Source: Leishmania donovani
Taxonomy: Eukaryota; Euglenozoa; Kinetoplastea; Trypanosomatida; Trypanosomatidae
Direction: 5' to 3'
Length of the DNA stretch: 64,000 nt
NCBI RefSeq assembly: GCF_000227135.1
Contig: NC_018245.1
Location: forward strand, 312,628 to 376,627
The position numbers were made by a program, and so were the translations under genes. This document shows, piece after piece, positions 47,831-58,100 of the stretch. The notes beneath the pieces were generated by a model. That model saw nothing but the letters and a program-made list of their open reading frames with translations, did no database searches and was not told the origin of the DNA. Numbering within the stretch: position 1 is the first letter of the stretch; each line of letters begins with the position of its first letter.

Positions 47831-48924
47831 CTGCCGCTTTCTTCTTATACACTCGCCAGCCACATCTGGCCCACCGGCTCTCCGCCAGTCCACGCCTCGT
47901 TGCAGAAGCGTGCCTCCGCCCTTTCTTTCAGTCACGGACGGAGGGCCACCATCACCGCCGCCACCACCCACCCCACTACCCCTCCCCACATTCCACAGAC
48001 GGACAGGCAAACACGCCGACTATACCTCTCACCCAACTTCTCTCTTCCTCTTACCTTATGTGTCTGCGTACGGTGTGTTTGATGATGTACCTCCCCTCCC
48101 CCTACCTCTTCCTGTTATCCTTCCTGGATACTCTTCGTATTGCTGTCGCGGTTGCGGTGTCCTGATGTGCGCGCGGATTATGCACGCCTTTGTGTTGTCT
48201 TTCGCCCCCCCCTCCACTTTCCCCGTTTCTATCTATCTCTTCATATTCTGCGAGCCGCTCGCTGCCACGCACATGCGCGGACGCGCACAGGCCGTTGTGT
48301 GCGTCCGCGTGCATCTGCGGGCACGGGACAACGCAAAGACCAACGAAAACAAGCCCTCCTCCCCAAAGAGACGGCAGACGTACTCGCATCTCTCTGGCTG
48401 TGCGCAGAGAAGAGCACCGTGCTCCCCAATGCCGCCCGTCCTATCGTCCCACTCGCTCTTTCTGCAGGGGCGGCACCGCCGTGACTCGTGCGCCCGTTCT
48501 CTCCTGCCCCCCAACAGTACACACACACACATACTCCCATCCTCCCCGAACACTCTCCTCGCCCTTCATCCCTCCCTCTCCTTACACCACCCTGATCTGC
48601 TTAGCACCTCATCCTACAGCTGCGCCACTCCCCATCAAAACGGATCAGCGCGGACACGGCAAGTGCGTCATCTTCACGGATTCCAAGCCCACACCGCTTT
48701 ATCCCCAATCACGTAAACGAAATTGGGACGAGCACACGCGCACACAGACTCACACACACCTGTGCATGTGTGCATCGGTGAGAACGGCACTCACAGGCCG
48801 AAAGCCCGAGTTTTTCTTTCCTTATCCGCTTGCGTATTGAGCCGAGGCACCTCAACTGAAGCCTGAAAAAGCGGAGCGAAGAACATCCAGCTTCAGGCAC
48901 GTGTGCGCGCTCGTTGGCCGTGAT

Positions 48925-48962
48925 CTCCTCTCTCTTCCGACTCTCCACCGCCCTGCACTCAG
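48925..48962 (+). promoter_or_regulatory. predicted trans-splice acceptor, split-ACBP gene
   Basis: C/T tract from 48925 ending in CTCAG (AG 48961-48962); 16-base leader, no ATG, giving the start at 48979. Confidence 0.8.
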
Positions 48963-48978
48963 TCACACAAGAGCAACG

Positions 48979-51594
48979 ATGCCGCGGGTGTCGCAGCCGT
49001 TGCCCACGGCGGGCGACTACCTCGTCACGACGTTTGCAGACATGATGCACGCGCCATCCTTCCGCAAGCACGTGTGGGCGAAGATGCAGCAGACGGAGCG
49101 GCGTCGACTGGAAGCACTGCGGCTGCAAGCGCTCTATGGCGATGCCCCAGTGACGTCGGCTGCGTCTGGAGGAGCCGCCGATGCTGCCAGCGGAGCAACA
49201 GCAGCCGGCACCGTGGACGTAGAGAGCGAGTCAACAGCCCAAACTTCGTCGCGGGAAACATCCTCATCCTCCGCCGCCCCCGGTAGCGCAGATAGTACGG
49301 CGCACCCTACCTCGCGCGCAACGGCAGTGAAGAAGACGCCGCCCGCGTCCTTCAGTGGGAGGTCTTCGTCCACCTCGCGGCCGCCGGCACCGCTGCGGTG
49401 GTTCGACGTTGCCGGACGTGCCCGATACTCGGCGTGGGTGGCGCTGCGCGGCCGCATGTCGGCCGACGTCTCCGCCGAGTGCTTCTGTGCCGAGTTTCTC
49501 GGCTTTATAAAGAAGCACCCGCATCCGACGCTGCTGCCCCTCGTTGAGGCCGCCCTAAGCACTGCCCACGGGCTTGCCCGTCGCAGCCGCGCCATGCCTC
49601 CTTGTCTACTGGTGGCCCCATCGGCCTGCACTGCTGCAGCGCACAGCACCGGCGCCGCCACCGCTCCGTCGTCGTCGTCGTCCACAGTGATGCTTCAGGT
49701 ACGCGCGTTGCAGGGAGACCCGGCTGCTCTTGCTCTTCTCTGGATCTGCCGCGCCTATCGACTGCCGTGCGAGTTCATTGTTGAGCCGTTGTCCAAGGCC
49801 CTCGGGGCGCACACGACTGGCGCATCCACGCGTGCCTCGTCAACGCGCGGTGTAAGGCGCGGCGAGGCCGCCGACAGCCGCCCCACTTCACCGCCCACCA
49901 CCAACCCGTACCTGTCCTACACCATGGCGGATGCGTGCTACCCGTTCACTGTATCGCTGATGCAGCCCAGCGGTGCTGCCGCAGGGGCGTCGCCACCGAC
50001 AGTGGCTACGGCCGTCACCACACCGGAAGCGGCGTTCGTGTTACTGACGGACACGTTTCTTGCCGACTACCCGCATTGGATGGGGGTGCCCTCTGACCCG
50101 GTGAGCGCTGCAGCGCTGTCGCCGGCGTCGCGCCTGGTCCAGCGGTGCGCCTGGTTGGACGAGCTGCAGCACATCACGCGCCACGTGCGGACACCGATAC
50201 TGGCTCTCCTGGTGCATCAGGCTGCGCAGCCGCAGCGACTACGCCGTTTGAGCTCTTCCGCCGCTGCAGCGGAGCGTCGTCTTCTTCTCCGTGCCGTCGC
50301 GGCGCACCTGCACACCTATGAGCGATGGACGATGGATCGTGTGCTGTCCCGCCGCGTTCATCAGGCCCAAAGTGTCCTCTCCCCGCTGCTGGCCTCCTCC
50401 GCGGTTGTCGACTGCCTCCGACACGCCTACGCGCCGGATGCAAAGGTCGTCAGTGCGGCGGACACATACGTGTCCAGCTGCGGCTACGCACTGTGCACAC
50501 ACCCCTTCTGCGCTGACGTGTTCCCGTTCCTGCGAGTGCCTCACGCGCCCGTGGCGACTCTGCACGACACAGTGCAAGCACAGTGGCCATCCCCAGAGCG
50601 ACCGCCGACGGGCAGTATCACTGCCTCCTACGCGCCATGGGCGCTGCCGCTGTACCTCTCCGGCGTCCCGGCGGAGTACAACAACACAATCAACCGGCTC
50701 CTGCGCCGTGAAGCGAATGGGGCCATTCGGCAGGAGCAGCATGCGCAGCCGGTGCGCCTGTTCATCAACGACGAAAGCGAGGCGAAGGTCGGCCGCAGCC
50801 GAAGCGCCAGCGGTGGCAGTGGATCCAGCGAAACGGTTGAGATGACCACCACGGACTCACCGCAACAGCAGCAGCAGCAGCAGCAGCCGTGTCGGGCCGG
50901 CTACTACGTCATCAGCGGGTCGAGTATCACAAAGGAAGCGGCCGAGGCAGTCGAGCAGCTTATGCTCGCTCGCATGTTGTCCTTGCGCACGGATGACTTG
51001 AACCCGGACTCTGGGGTTGCGGGAAGCACGAGCAGTGTGAGCGGGGTGCCGTTTCTTGTCCTTGGTCATGTGTTTGCGCTGACGTGGGCCCTGTGTCAAG
51101 AGCAAGTGCCCGGATTCCCGTACTTCATGTTGGACGGCAACCCCCATCACTATGGCGGCTTCTCGTTCCTGTCCGAGGACGCGGCGAAGAAGCCATCGAC
51201 ACACGGCACTGTGCGCGCACGAGGGAGGTTTCAAGCCGCGCTGTCCCCTGCCCCGGCAAACGCGATCATGACCACAGCAGACCCCGGCGCCTCGATGCTG
51301 CCAGCCATTGTCGAGGGTGCGTCCGCTGTGGCCTCTGCCTCCAGCCAGGACGGCGGTGTGAGTCTTGAGTCGCGGCTCAGGTCCGGGTGGCAGGCTGTCA
51401 CCGGCGCGCTCGCGATGGGGGCTGCGCGGCTCTCTGGAGTGCGCCGCTCTGAGGCGGAGCCGACGGGCAGCGGTGGGGGCGGCAAGCAATGCGCTGGTGC
51501 GCACGCGACCCAAATTCTGCGCGGTGAGGAGGACTGCATCGGTGCGGCCCCCTCAACGACGGCCGGCGCAGTCGTGGCGACGTCGCGGCTATGA
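48979..51594 (+). CDS. protein with split acyl-CoA-binding (ACBP-like) domain
   Basis: An 871-residue protein. Its first 180 residues fit an ACBP fold interrupted by a low-complexity insertion. Residues 17-58 (TTFADMMH... RRLEALRLQALYGDAP) match the first two ACBP helices, which end in a LYxLYKQATxGD-like element. Residues 59-138 are Ala/Ser/Thr-rich. Residues 141-180 (WFDVAGRARYSAWVALRGRMSADVSAE) match D-x-x-GKAKW-x-AW-x-x-LKG-x-S-x-E, the ACBP signature. The classical Lys-Trp pair appears here as Arg149-Tyr150, so acyl-CoA binding is uncertain. The rest is helical with Ser/Ala-rich inserts and a CAG-encoded poly-Gln near 50863-50888; two hydrophobic stretches (near 51040-51180) could pack in a core. 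No transmembrane span is clear. Function beyond the domain is unknown. Confidence 0.75.
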   Translation: MPRVSQPLPTAGDYLVTTFADMMHAPSFRKHVWAKMQQTERRRLEALRLQALYGDAPVTSAASGGAADAASGATAAGTVDVESESTAQTSSRETSSSSAAPGSADSTAHPTSRATAVKKTPPASFSGRSSSTSRPPAPLRWFDVAGRARYSAWVALRGRMSADVSAECFCAEFLGFIKKHPHPTLLPLVEAALSTAHGLARRSRAMPPCLLVAPSACTAAAHSTGAATAPSSSSSTVMLQVRALQGDPAALALLWICRAYRLPCEFIVEPLSKALGAHTTGASTRASSTRGVRRGEAADSRPTSPPTTNPYLSYTMADACYPFTVSLMQPSGAAAGASPPTVATAVTTPEAAFVLLTDTFLADYPHWMGVPSDPVSAAALSPASRLVQRCAWLDELQHITRHVRTPILALLVHQAAQPQRLRRLSSSAAAAERRLLLRAVAAHLHTYERWTMDRVLSRRVHQAQSVLSPLLASSAVVDCLRHAYAPDAKVVSAADTYVSSCGYALCTHPFCADVFPFLRVPHAPVATLHDTVQAQWPSPERPPTGSITASYAPWALPLYLSGVPAEYNNTINRLLRREANGAIRQEQHAQPVRLFINDESEAKVGRSRSASGGSGSSETVEMTTTDSPQQQQQQQQPCRAGYYVISGSSITKEAAEAVEQLMLARMLSLRTDDLNPDSGVAGSTSSVSGVPFLVLGHVFALTWALCQEQVPGFPYFMLDGNPHHYGGFSFLSEDAAKKPSTHGTVRARGRFQAALSPAPANAIMTTADPGASMLPAIVEGASAVASASSQDGGVSLESRLRSGWQAVTGALAMGAARLSGVRRSEAEPTGSGGGGKQCAGAHATQILRGEEDCIGAAPSTTAGAVVATSRL

Positions 51595-52298
51595 CGTGCG
51601 CGTGCGTGTGCGCTTGATGAGGGCGCGTGGCATGCGAAAGGGCTGAAAAGAGAAGAACGAATAAGGGAGACACAGTCCCGGGCACCGACGGCCCCATGCG
51701 GCATCACCGTCGTCGTCAGGCAGCGCCAGATGTGGTCAGGGCGAGTGGGGAAGGGCAGGGGACGTGAGGGGCTCTCCGTCTCGTCTTCGGTCTCTCCGTT
51801 GGCCACGTCGATGTAACGGCATGTTTTGTATGTCCTGCTCACATGTGCCTCATTCCCTTCTCATCCCCCGCCCCTCTCTCTTTACACGGGTGCACACACG
51901 CTTAGCAAGTCTTTGCGCATCTTCGGCGCCACTGGCCTACGACGACCGCCTCTCCTCTCGCGCGCCACACGTCCCTGCGGGTGCTGTGCACGGTACCGCA
52001 TCGCAGCATTTACGTGCATCCTATAACGGCGCGGTGCCAGCTGCACGAGAAGCACTCAGCGGCTTGTGTGATGCCTGCAGCCCAAACGTGTAGCGTAGCA
52101 ACGATAAAAGCGAATCACCAACGAGCGCTGCGGTCAGACGCGCTGCCTATCAACGGCTGCCGCCCATTCACGCACACGCAGTCAGGCCTCTCTTTGCTTT
52201 CCTTGTTTCTTTCCACCAGAAACCTCTTCGGTGCTCTGCTATCCTTCCTCACGTGCGCGCGTGTGTGGCTGCCCTTCTTTCCTCCCTCGCCCGCCTCC
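51595..52298. other. intergenic region, 0.7 kb
   Basis: No gene. The next frame is open upstream of its predicted start to 51981 but only within the presumed untranslated region. Contains C/T tracts near 51850-51890 and 52187-52217. Confidence 0.6.
52187..52219 (+). promoter_or_regulatory. predicted trans-splice acceptor, mu-homology gene
   Basis: T/C-rich tract ending in CCAG (AG 52218-52219); 79-base leader without ATG, so translation should begin at 52299. Confidence 0.75.
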
Positions 52299-53903
52299 AT
52301 GCAGCGGCCACTGTCACTAGTGGCCAAGGTCTGTGGAGCCGTGGCCGTCGGCTTCCTCGCCTATCGCGGAGTGCAGCTCTACTTCAAGAATGACATTACC
52401 ATCTACATAACCGAGGTGGTTCAACTGCCTCCCGCGGCAGTGCAGCGCGACCGGAAACCGTCACCGCGGAGCAACGCGAACCTTAGCGTCAACATCGAGG
52501 GGACAGTAGAGATGGAGACGTGTGTCATGAATAGCTACCGCTTTCTGCTCAAATTGGCCGGTCACGTGCGCAGCTCCTTGTTCGACACCGAGCGCGCCCC
52601 GACGAGTCCGCGCAGCTCGCGGCATCGCGTGCTCTCTCTGCAGGCAAGCAACGCGCCATCAGACGACTCCCTTTTCACGCACCTTAGCAGCAACTACGGC
52701 CTTTCAGCGTCCTCGAACAACCACGGCAGCGGCGGCAGTCAGCGGCACGGGCCGTCGCTCGTCATCACAGCCGTGGACCCCATTGTGGATGCGTACGAGG
52801 CAGACGCCACCGGCGCGCTTGCCTTCACCCCGGCGTGCGTCGGGGACAGTGTGTTGTGCCGCTTTACGTGTGTCGCGTCCATCGGCACGGCCGAGGGCGC
52901 CGGCAGCACGCCAGTGCGCTCCAGAGGCGTCCCCTCCTCCCTGTCACCGCCTTCCTCGATGGTGAGCTCACCGCTGCCGTCTGGCGACACTGGTCTCGGA
53001 AACATCGTCGTGCGACGTTGCATTTTCGAGTCGGATGGCGAAACGGCCTACTGCCAACGGCTGACAGTGGAATTGGAGTTCGTTCGCCCCGTCTTTGGCG
53101 CGCGAGTCCTCATCCGACTGCCGAGCCGCCACTGCCGTCTTCACCACAGCCACACCGGCGGCGTTGGCAGCGTCACCCAACTGCTCCACCAGCCACGAAA
53201 GTGCGTGTGGGACATCGGCGCAGTGTCCGAGGAGATGTGCACCCTGTCCAGCGACGGCACTGCCACTTCGGGGACATCGGAAGGAGTCTCTGAAGATGAC
53301 TTGATGCCCGGCGCCGTGATCCCGGCCGCGCCCTGGTCGTCTGCGGCGAAGTCGCTCGCGACGCTAGAGCTCGTCTTCGAGCAGGCCCCACCTGCGCTCT
53401 CCTTTGGTGAGGACGACGAGGAGGCGGAGGCAACAGACAGCGACGACAATGATAATCGCTTTAGCAGCACCGGCAGCGCCGGCAGCGGTCACACACACAG
53501 CCGGCATCGCCAGTCGGTCAGTAGCAGGAGCAGCAGCACTAGAAGGGCACTGACGGCGGCGGCTAGCACCACAGGTCGTGCTTGCAAGCGCGAGGAACGG
53601 GGGCGCAAGGCGAGCGAGAAAGCCGCACGTATCAGAGAGGGCGGGAGCAGCACAAGCATGCGGGCCGCTGGCGGCGAAGGTGTTCCGGCAGTAGAGCTGG
53701 TGTTTAGTGTGAATCAGCTGCTCTCCGGCACATCCGTGAAGAAGCTGCAGGTTGTCGAGGAGCGGCCAAACTGGACACCTCGCAGCCGGCTCGATCGCCT
53801 CCTCTTCCGTCGTGTAGTTCCGGGGCTGGAGAAGTTGAAGCTGAAGAAGTACGCGCACTACACAACGTGGTTTGTGCAGCCTGTAGCGGTGTCACAGTTG
53901 TAG
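52299..53903 (+). CDS. membrane-anchored mu-homology-domain protein
   Basis: A 534-residue protein. Residues 5-29 form one hydrophobic segment (LVAKVCGAVAVGFLAY), a likely signal anchor. What follows matches, in order, the mu-homology domain (MHD) of adaptor medium chains: DITIYITEVVQL (32-43), NIEGTVEMETCV (65-76, like EVxGxIEMKVFLSG), GALAFTPACVGDSVLCRF (172-189, like SFIPPDGEFELMRY), LTVELEFVRPVFGARVLIRLP (255-275), KCVWDIG (301-307, like AIVWKI), and VELVFSVNQLLSGTSVKKLQ (465-484, like [21 protein letters not shown]), ending in YAHYTTW. Ser/Thr/Asp-rich loops are inserted. No longin domain precedes it, unlike AP mu subunits, and a membrane anchor is not expected. AP5M1- or stonin/muniscin-like relatives are possible. 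The MHD call is by eye. Confidence 0.75.
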   Translation: MQRPLSLVAKVCGAVAVGFLAYRGVQLYFKNDITIYITEVVQLPPAAVQRDRKPSPRSNANLSVNIEGTVEMETCVMNSYRFLLKLAGHVRSSLFDTERAPTSPRSSRHRVLSLQASNAPSDDSLFTHLSSNYGLSASSNNHGSGGSQRHGPSLVITAVDPIVDAYEADATGALAFTPACVGDSVLCRFTCVASIGTAEGAGSTPVRSRGVPSSLSPPSSMVSSPLPSGDTGLGNIVVRRCIFESDGETAYCQRLTVELEFVRPVFGARVLIRLPSRHCRLHHSHTGGVGSVTQLLHQPRKCVWDIGAVSEEMCTLSSDGTATSGTSEGVSEDDLMPGAVIPAAPWSSAAKSLATLELVFEQAPPALSFGEDDEEAEATDSDDNDNRFSSTGSAGSGHTHSRHRQSVSSRSSSTRRALTAAASTTGRACKREERGRKASEKAARIREGGSSTSMRAAGGEGVPAVELVFSVNQLLSGTSVKKLQVVEERPNWTPRSRLDRLLFRRVVPGLEKLKLKKYAHYTTWFVQPVAVSQL

Positions 53904-55043
53904 GGACTTGCTTCCTATTCCGCAGACCACCATTCCTGCACTCTAACACTCCTTCGCAAAGGTCACATGAACGTGCTGGAGAGAGGGTATCGTCGCCGTT
54001 GGAGAAGGGGGGAAGGTGTATGGTGGCAAGGGGCGCGGACGGAAGGAGGGGGTTGGTGGGCGGTGTCCTTGTGTGCTCCCTGCACCGTGGTGGTGGTGTT
54101 TGTTTGCCTCTCCGACTCGGCATGCGCTAGGCAGACGCATGACTGCGCGTGAGTGCGTGCGTCGCTCTTCTGTCTCTCACCTAGGCCCCTCCCCCTTCCC
54201 TTTCCGGGCTGTGCCTCGACCATCACTCGCGAATCTTTACTCTCCAGCCTGTTGCTCCGTTGTCTGTGTACGCAGGTGAGTTGCCTCGACGCAGATGGGC
54301 CAGCGATGCATCACCTCTCCACACTTTGTTGCCTTGGCGGTGCGCATCGTCGCCCGCGCACGCACGCAAACGCAACCGGGTGCAGGCACTGCAGCGCACA
54401 CACCACTGAAAGGTGGTGGGGAGACGATGGGCTGGATGTCAACAATGTCGGTGGGGTTGTAGGTGTTGGATGGCGGAGGGGAGGGGGCGTGCGCACCACC
54501 ACTGGCTTCCGGAAGGGGGAGGAGCATGCCTTGTGGTGTTGTAGGGGCTCTCACTGTTGCTCAGTAGCCGTACATGTGCGTGCCTGTGTGGATGGGTCGG
54601 TCTCCGTTTTTCATGTTATCATATAACACTTACAACGCGGGGCAAACAGAAAACGCCGCAGCACTTTTCCTATGCGAGCACGTGGTGCTAGCGCTGCCCC
54701 CTGCTTGTCTGCTCTGGTGTGGCCAGAAGGCGGAACGGTATGTGGCATCGTCGACGACGCCAAGAAGGGCGAGAAGCCTGCATGAGGTTCAGCGGCCGTC
54801 CTGTCGCTTCCCCTTTCACTGGTTCTTCCTCGCTCGGATGCGTCCCTCGCGTTGCGGGAAGCCCATCATGCTCGTTGTGGTGCCTCTCCCACTCGATCCT
54901 GCTCCTCCGTCTCCTCTCCCTTTCTCGACATCTCCATCCCTATCCCTGTGGACCCCTCTCGCCCCGGCGGCATCTGATGACATCATCTCCGCGAGTGCAC
55001 CGCTTTGTGTGTGTATGTGTGTGTGTGATATTTCGCTGCTGTC
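53904..55043. other. intergenic region, 1.14 kb
   Basis: No supported gene. G-rich 53990-54060 and 54470-54530, C/T-rich 54882-54963, and an upstream ATG just before the next start. Confidence 0.6.
54882..54995 (+). promoter_or_regulatory. predicted trans-splice acceptor, PPWD1-type gene
   Basis: Long C/T tract 54882-54963; AG-free until AG 54994-54995. The 48-base leader contains one ATG (55015). Confidence 0.55.
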
Positions 55044-55128
55044 ATGGCATCTTATGGGAGCAGCGACGAGGAGGATGATGACTTCAGCCCGGTCATCCCC
55101 TCGGCTGTTATCGCTGCCTCTGCCGTGA
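55015..55128 (+). other. upstream ORF overlapping the PPWD1-type start
   Basis: ATG at 55015, 29 bases before the main ATG and out of frame; it encodes 37 residues and stops inside the main coding region. No AG occurs between 55018 and 55043, so no splice acceptor can remove it. Confidence 0.7.
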
Positions 55129-58100
55129 ACGCTGCCGCGGCGTCCACACCGACACCAATCGGCACAGACACCTCTTCACCAGCGCTAAAGAGGGAGAGGA
55201 AAGACGAGAGTGGGGCGCACCTCACGCCAAAAGCGAGCAGCAGCGCTGCTGCACCTCCGTCTCCGTCATCACCGTCGGCGGCACTTGTGGGCAACGCGGC
55301 GCAGAGAGCAGCGGAGACACCTGAAGTGGCATGGGAACGCTATCGGCGTCAGCAGCTGCCGTGCGCGCCCCTGTACGAACGCAGTTTTCTGCATACGTCA
55401 CTGCAAAACGCGCATGACGCCTTTGCCGCAGCGGCGTCAGCTCCTGCGCACACAGTGCCTCCCGTCGCGGCTCAGACGGTGCATGATATGTGCGTCCATC
55501 TCGACTCGCTCGGTGCGCTGGTTGCCACCATCGATGCAGCGGGTGTTGTGCGCGTCTGGCGCAAGCTGCCGAGCGGTCTCTTCTTCATTGCGGAGCTGGA
55601 CAAGGTATTTCTGCCAGCTCGCAGTGTCGCCGCCGCTGGCCACGAGCGCCGCACGTGTCACTACTGGGCGCATGCCTACACGGCCCTGCAGATGCTGGTG
55701 TTTGTGTGCACGGAGGAAGAAGAGGTGGAGGTCGACCACGGCAACGTGCGTCGCATGGAATCGAATGATAACGGATCGTCCTCATCTGCGCCCGCAGTCC
55801 AGGCGCCGCTGAGCACAGTGCGGGTGCATATGCGTCAGGTCAACCCTATCACCCTCACCGTGGAGGAACGCGACTCCTTCACCTTTCAGGCCCCGGTGCA
55901 GCGAGTCGCCAGTGCTGCAGCCACTGTAGCGGACACGGCGCAGCGCAGGAACGACGAAGGCGCGCGTTGGACCCCTCGCACCTCTCTCGCCTACACTCGG
56001 CGACCAGCCTTCCTTACGCATCAGTACACGCCTCACATCGCCTTCTTCGTAACGCTGCCGCCGTCGCCGGCGACGCCTGGTGCGACGGGCGATGGTAACG
56101 GCGTCGTTCTGTGCCCTTGCTTCGCCTCCGCCATGTCGGCGGGCAGTCGTTCCGATCATACGGCGGGTGCCGCTCGCAGCTACGTGCCGGCCCGGCTCAG
56201 CGTAGCAAACGCGATCGTGGCGTGCGCGCAGCAGGGATGGGAGCTGGAGCGGACCGGCACCTCTGCCTGCGTCGTGGTGGACTCTGCTGGTGTTGTTGAC
56301 TACTGCACCATCGAGGCGGCCGCCGAGGCAGCGACGACGGCGGCGACATTCCCCTCGACTGCGTTGGGAAGGCGGACCCTGAAAGTGATGGCGGGTCTTG
56401 CGGCGGTGCCGCCCACGTCACGCGAGGCACGCGTGTGGCGGCGGTGGATATGTTTTGACCGCCGGCAGCGGACAGGCTTCTTCAGCCTCATACGGGATGC
56501 TCAGCAAGCGCTCAAGGCGCGTAAAGAGGACGAGAACGAAACAGCCGCAGGCAAGGCGGCCGACGCCGTCGCCGCTGCCGATGTGCAGGTGCTGCCGGCA
56601 GCGGTGCAACTCACACCCGACGGTCGGCACGTGTTGGTGTGGAGCTTCCGGTTTCTCCGAGTTGCAGCGGCGTCGTCGCAGCCCGCCTCACGGATCCCGT
56701 CTACGGAGCGGCGCTATGAGGTAACCGTCGAGTCATGCATGCATCTGTTGGACTTCACGGCTGGCGTGTGCATCGGCCGGCACACCGAACCCCTCGGCGT
56801 CTTTGCAACTAGCGAGGACATTGTGTTTGGGGCCACGGCATGGGCGGACTACGTTCAGCTCCGCGGCCGCGCTCTGGCACTGCGCCTACACGTGGAGCCG
56901 TCCGCAGCTGCGAACAACCAGTTCTACGTCCTGGTGCCTGAGTTGCCGCTAGAGCAACTGCTTGGCGTTGCCGCTGTGTCGCGCGAGGCGGCGGAGGTGG
57001 CCCCGGCGGAAGTTGCTGGACGCGTGGTGCATGTGTATGAGGTGACCCTCGAGGCGGCAGCCGCGTCGTCGCCGAGCGCCGCGCAGTCGTCGGCCACAGT
57101 GAGGCGGCTGTCACACGAGCCGGGTGAGTGGGAGGCGATCATCAGGCGGGGTGCAGAGCATCCACGGCATGCATCACACCACGACGTCGGTGATGTCAGG
57201 AAAGACCGGTGCTATAGTGGTCTGGCAACCTCGCAGCCTACATGGGGAGTGCTGCGCCTCCTGTCTCCCAACGAGTACGCCCTCACAGTCAACGAAGAGA
57301 GCCAAGCTCGCCATGAGGCTCACGGCTGCGCGACGGCGACGGCGACGGCTGGGGTGCACCCAGGCCTGGCGCTCTGTCGCGCCCCGCTAATGCTTCTTCG
57401 CCGCGCCGTGACCGCGTCGCAGGATTTGAAGAACTTAGTTGCCGCCTCCCCTGTCGGGGCTGCGTTAGGGGCGGACGCGCGCAAACATCTCTTCGCGACC
57501 CCCAGGGCTCATGTCACCACCGGCGGGGCGGCATCAGGGGAGGTGCTGCTGCTCTCTTCCAGCGCGGACGTGTCCGCAGCGGCGCTGCTGGTGTACTCTA
57601 GCGAGCTGCCGTGGGGCAGTGCCGCCCTGGGGCGCGTGCTTTCCGAGACCGCGCCGCCGCAGACCGAGGAGGAGCTCACTGAGGAGGGGCGACGTCTTCA
57701 GGAGCAGCTGCGACAGAAAAGCTTCGTCGATGCGCTGCGCGAGCTACACCATGGACGTGACGACGCATGCGGAACACTCCTGCTGGCCACTGTGGCCCCG
57801 CAGAGCTCTAGCGCCGCGGTGGCACTTGGGGGTGCGGGCGAAGCAGCCTCCACGAGCCCAAGCACTACTGCGGATGTGGCCGGCAGCACCAGCGGTGGTG
57901 GGGTGCCACCGGGGAAGACTACAGAAGCGGCTGCAACGACCTCGGTGAGAGTCGATGCCGCGCGAAGGGCCGCAACCGTAACGGACGAAGAAGCCGCGGT
58001 GCGCGCCCTGCTAAAGGACCTAACCCCGCCCCTCAGTGCATCTTCGCCGCCGGTGGCGCTCGTGCACGTGCGTGGCTACGGCTCCATCCGGGTGCACCTG

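Larger units (their letters stand above)
47412..48978. other. intergenic region, 1.57 kb
   Basis: No supported gene. A 411-codon open frame (47481-48716) is Cys/His/Pro-rich translation of C/T tracts and repeats and is rejected. Holds a (TG)12 run (47807-47830) and many C/T blocks. Confidence 0.6.

Noticed and set aside
47481..48716. 411-codon plus-strand frame
   Set aside because: Cys/His/Pro/Ser-rich product of C/T tracts and GT repeats; no homology or credible start.
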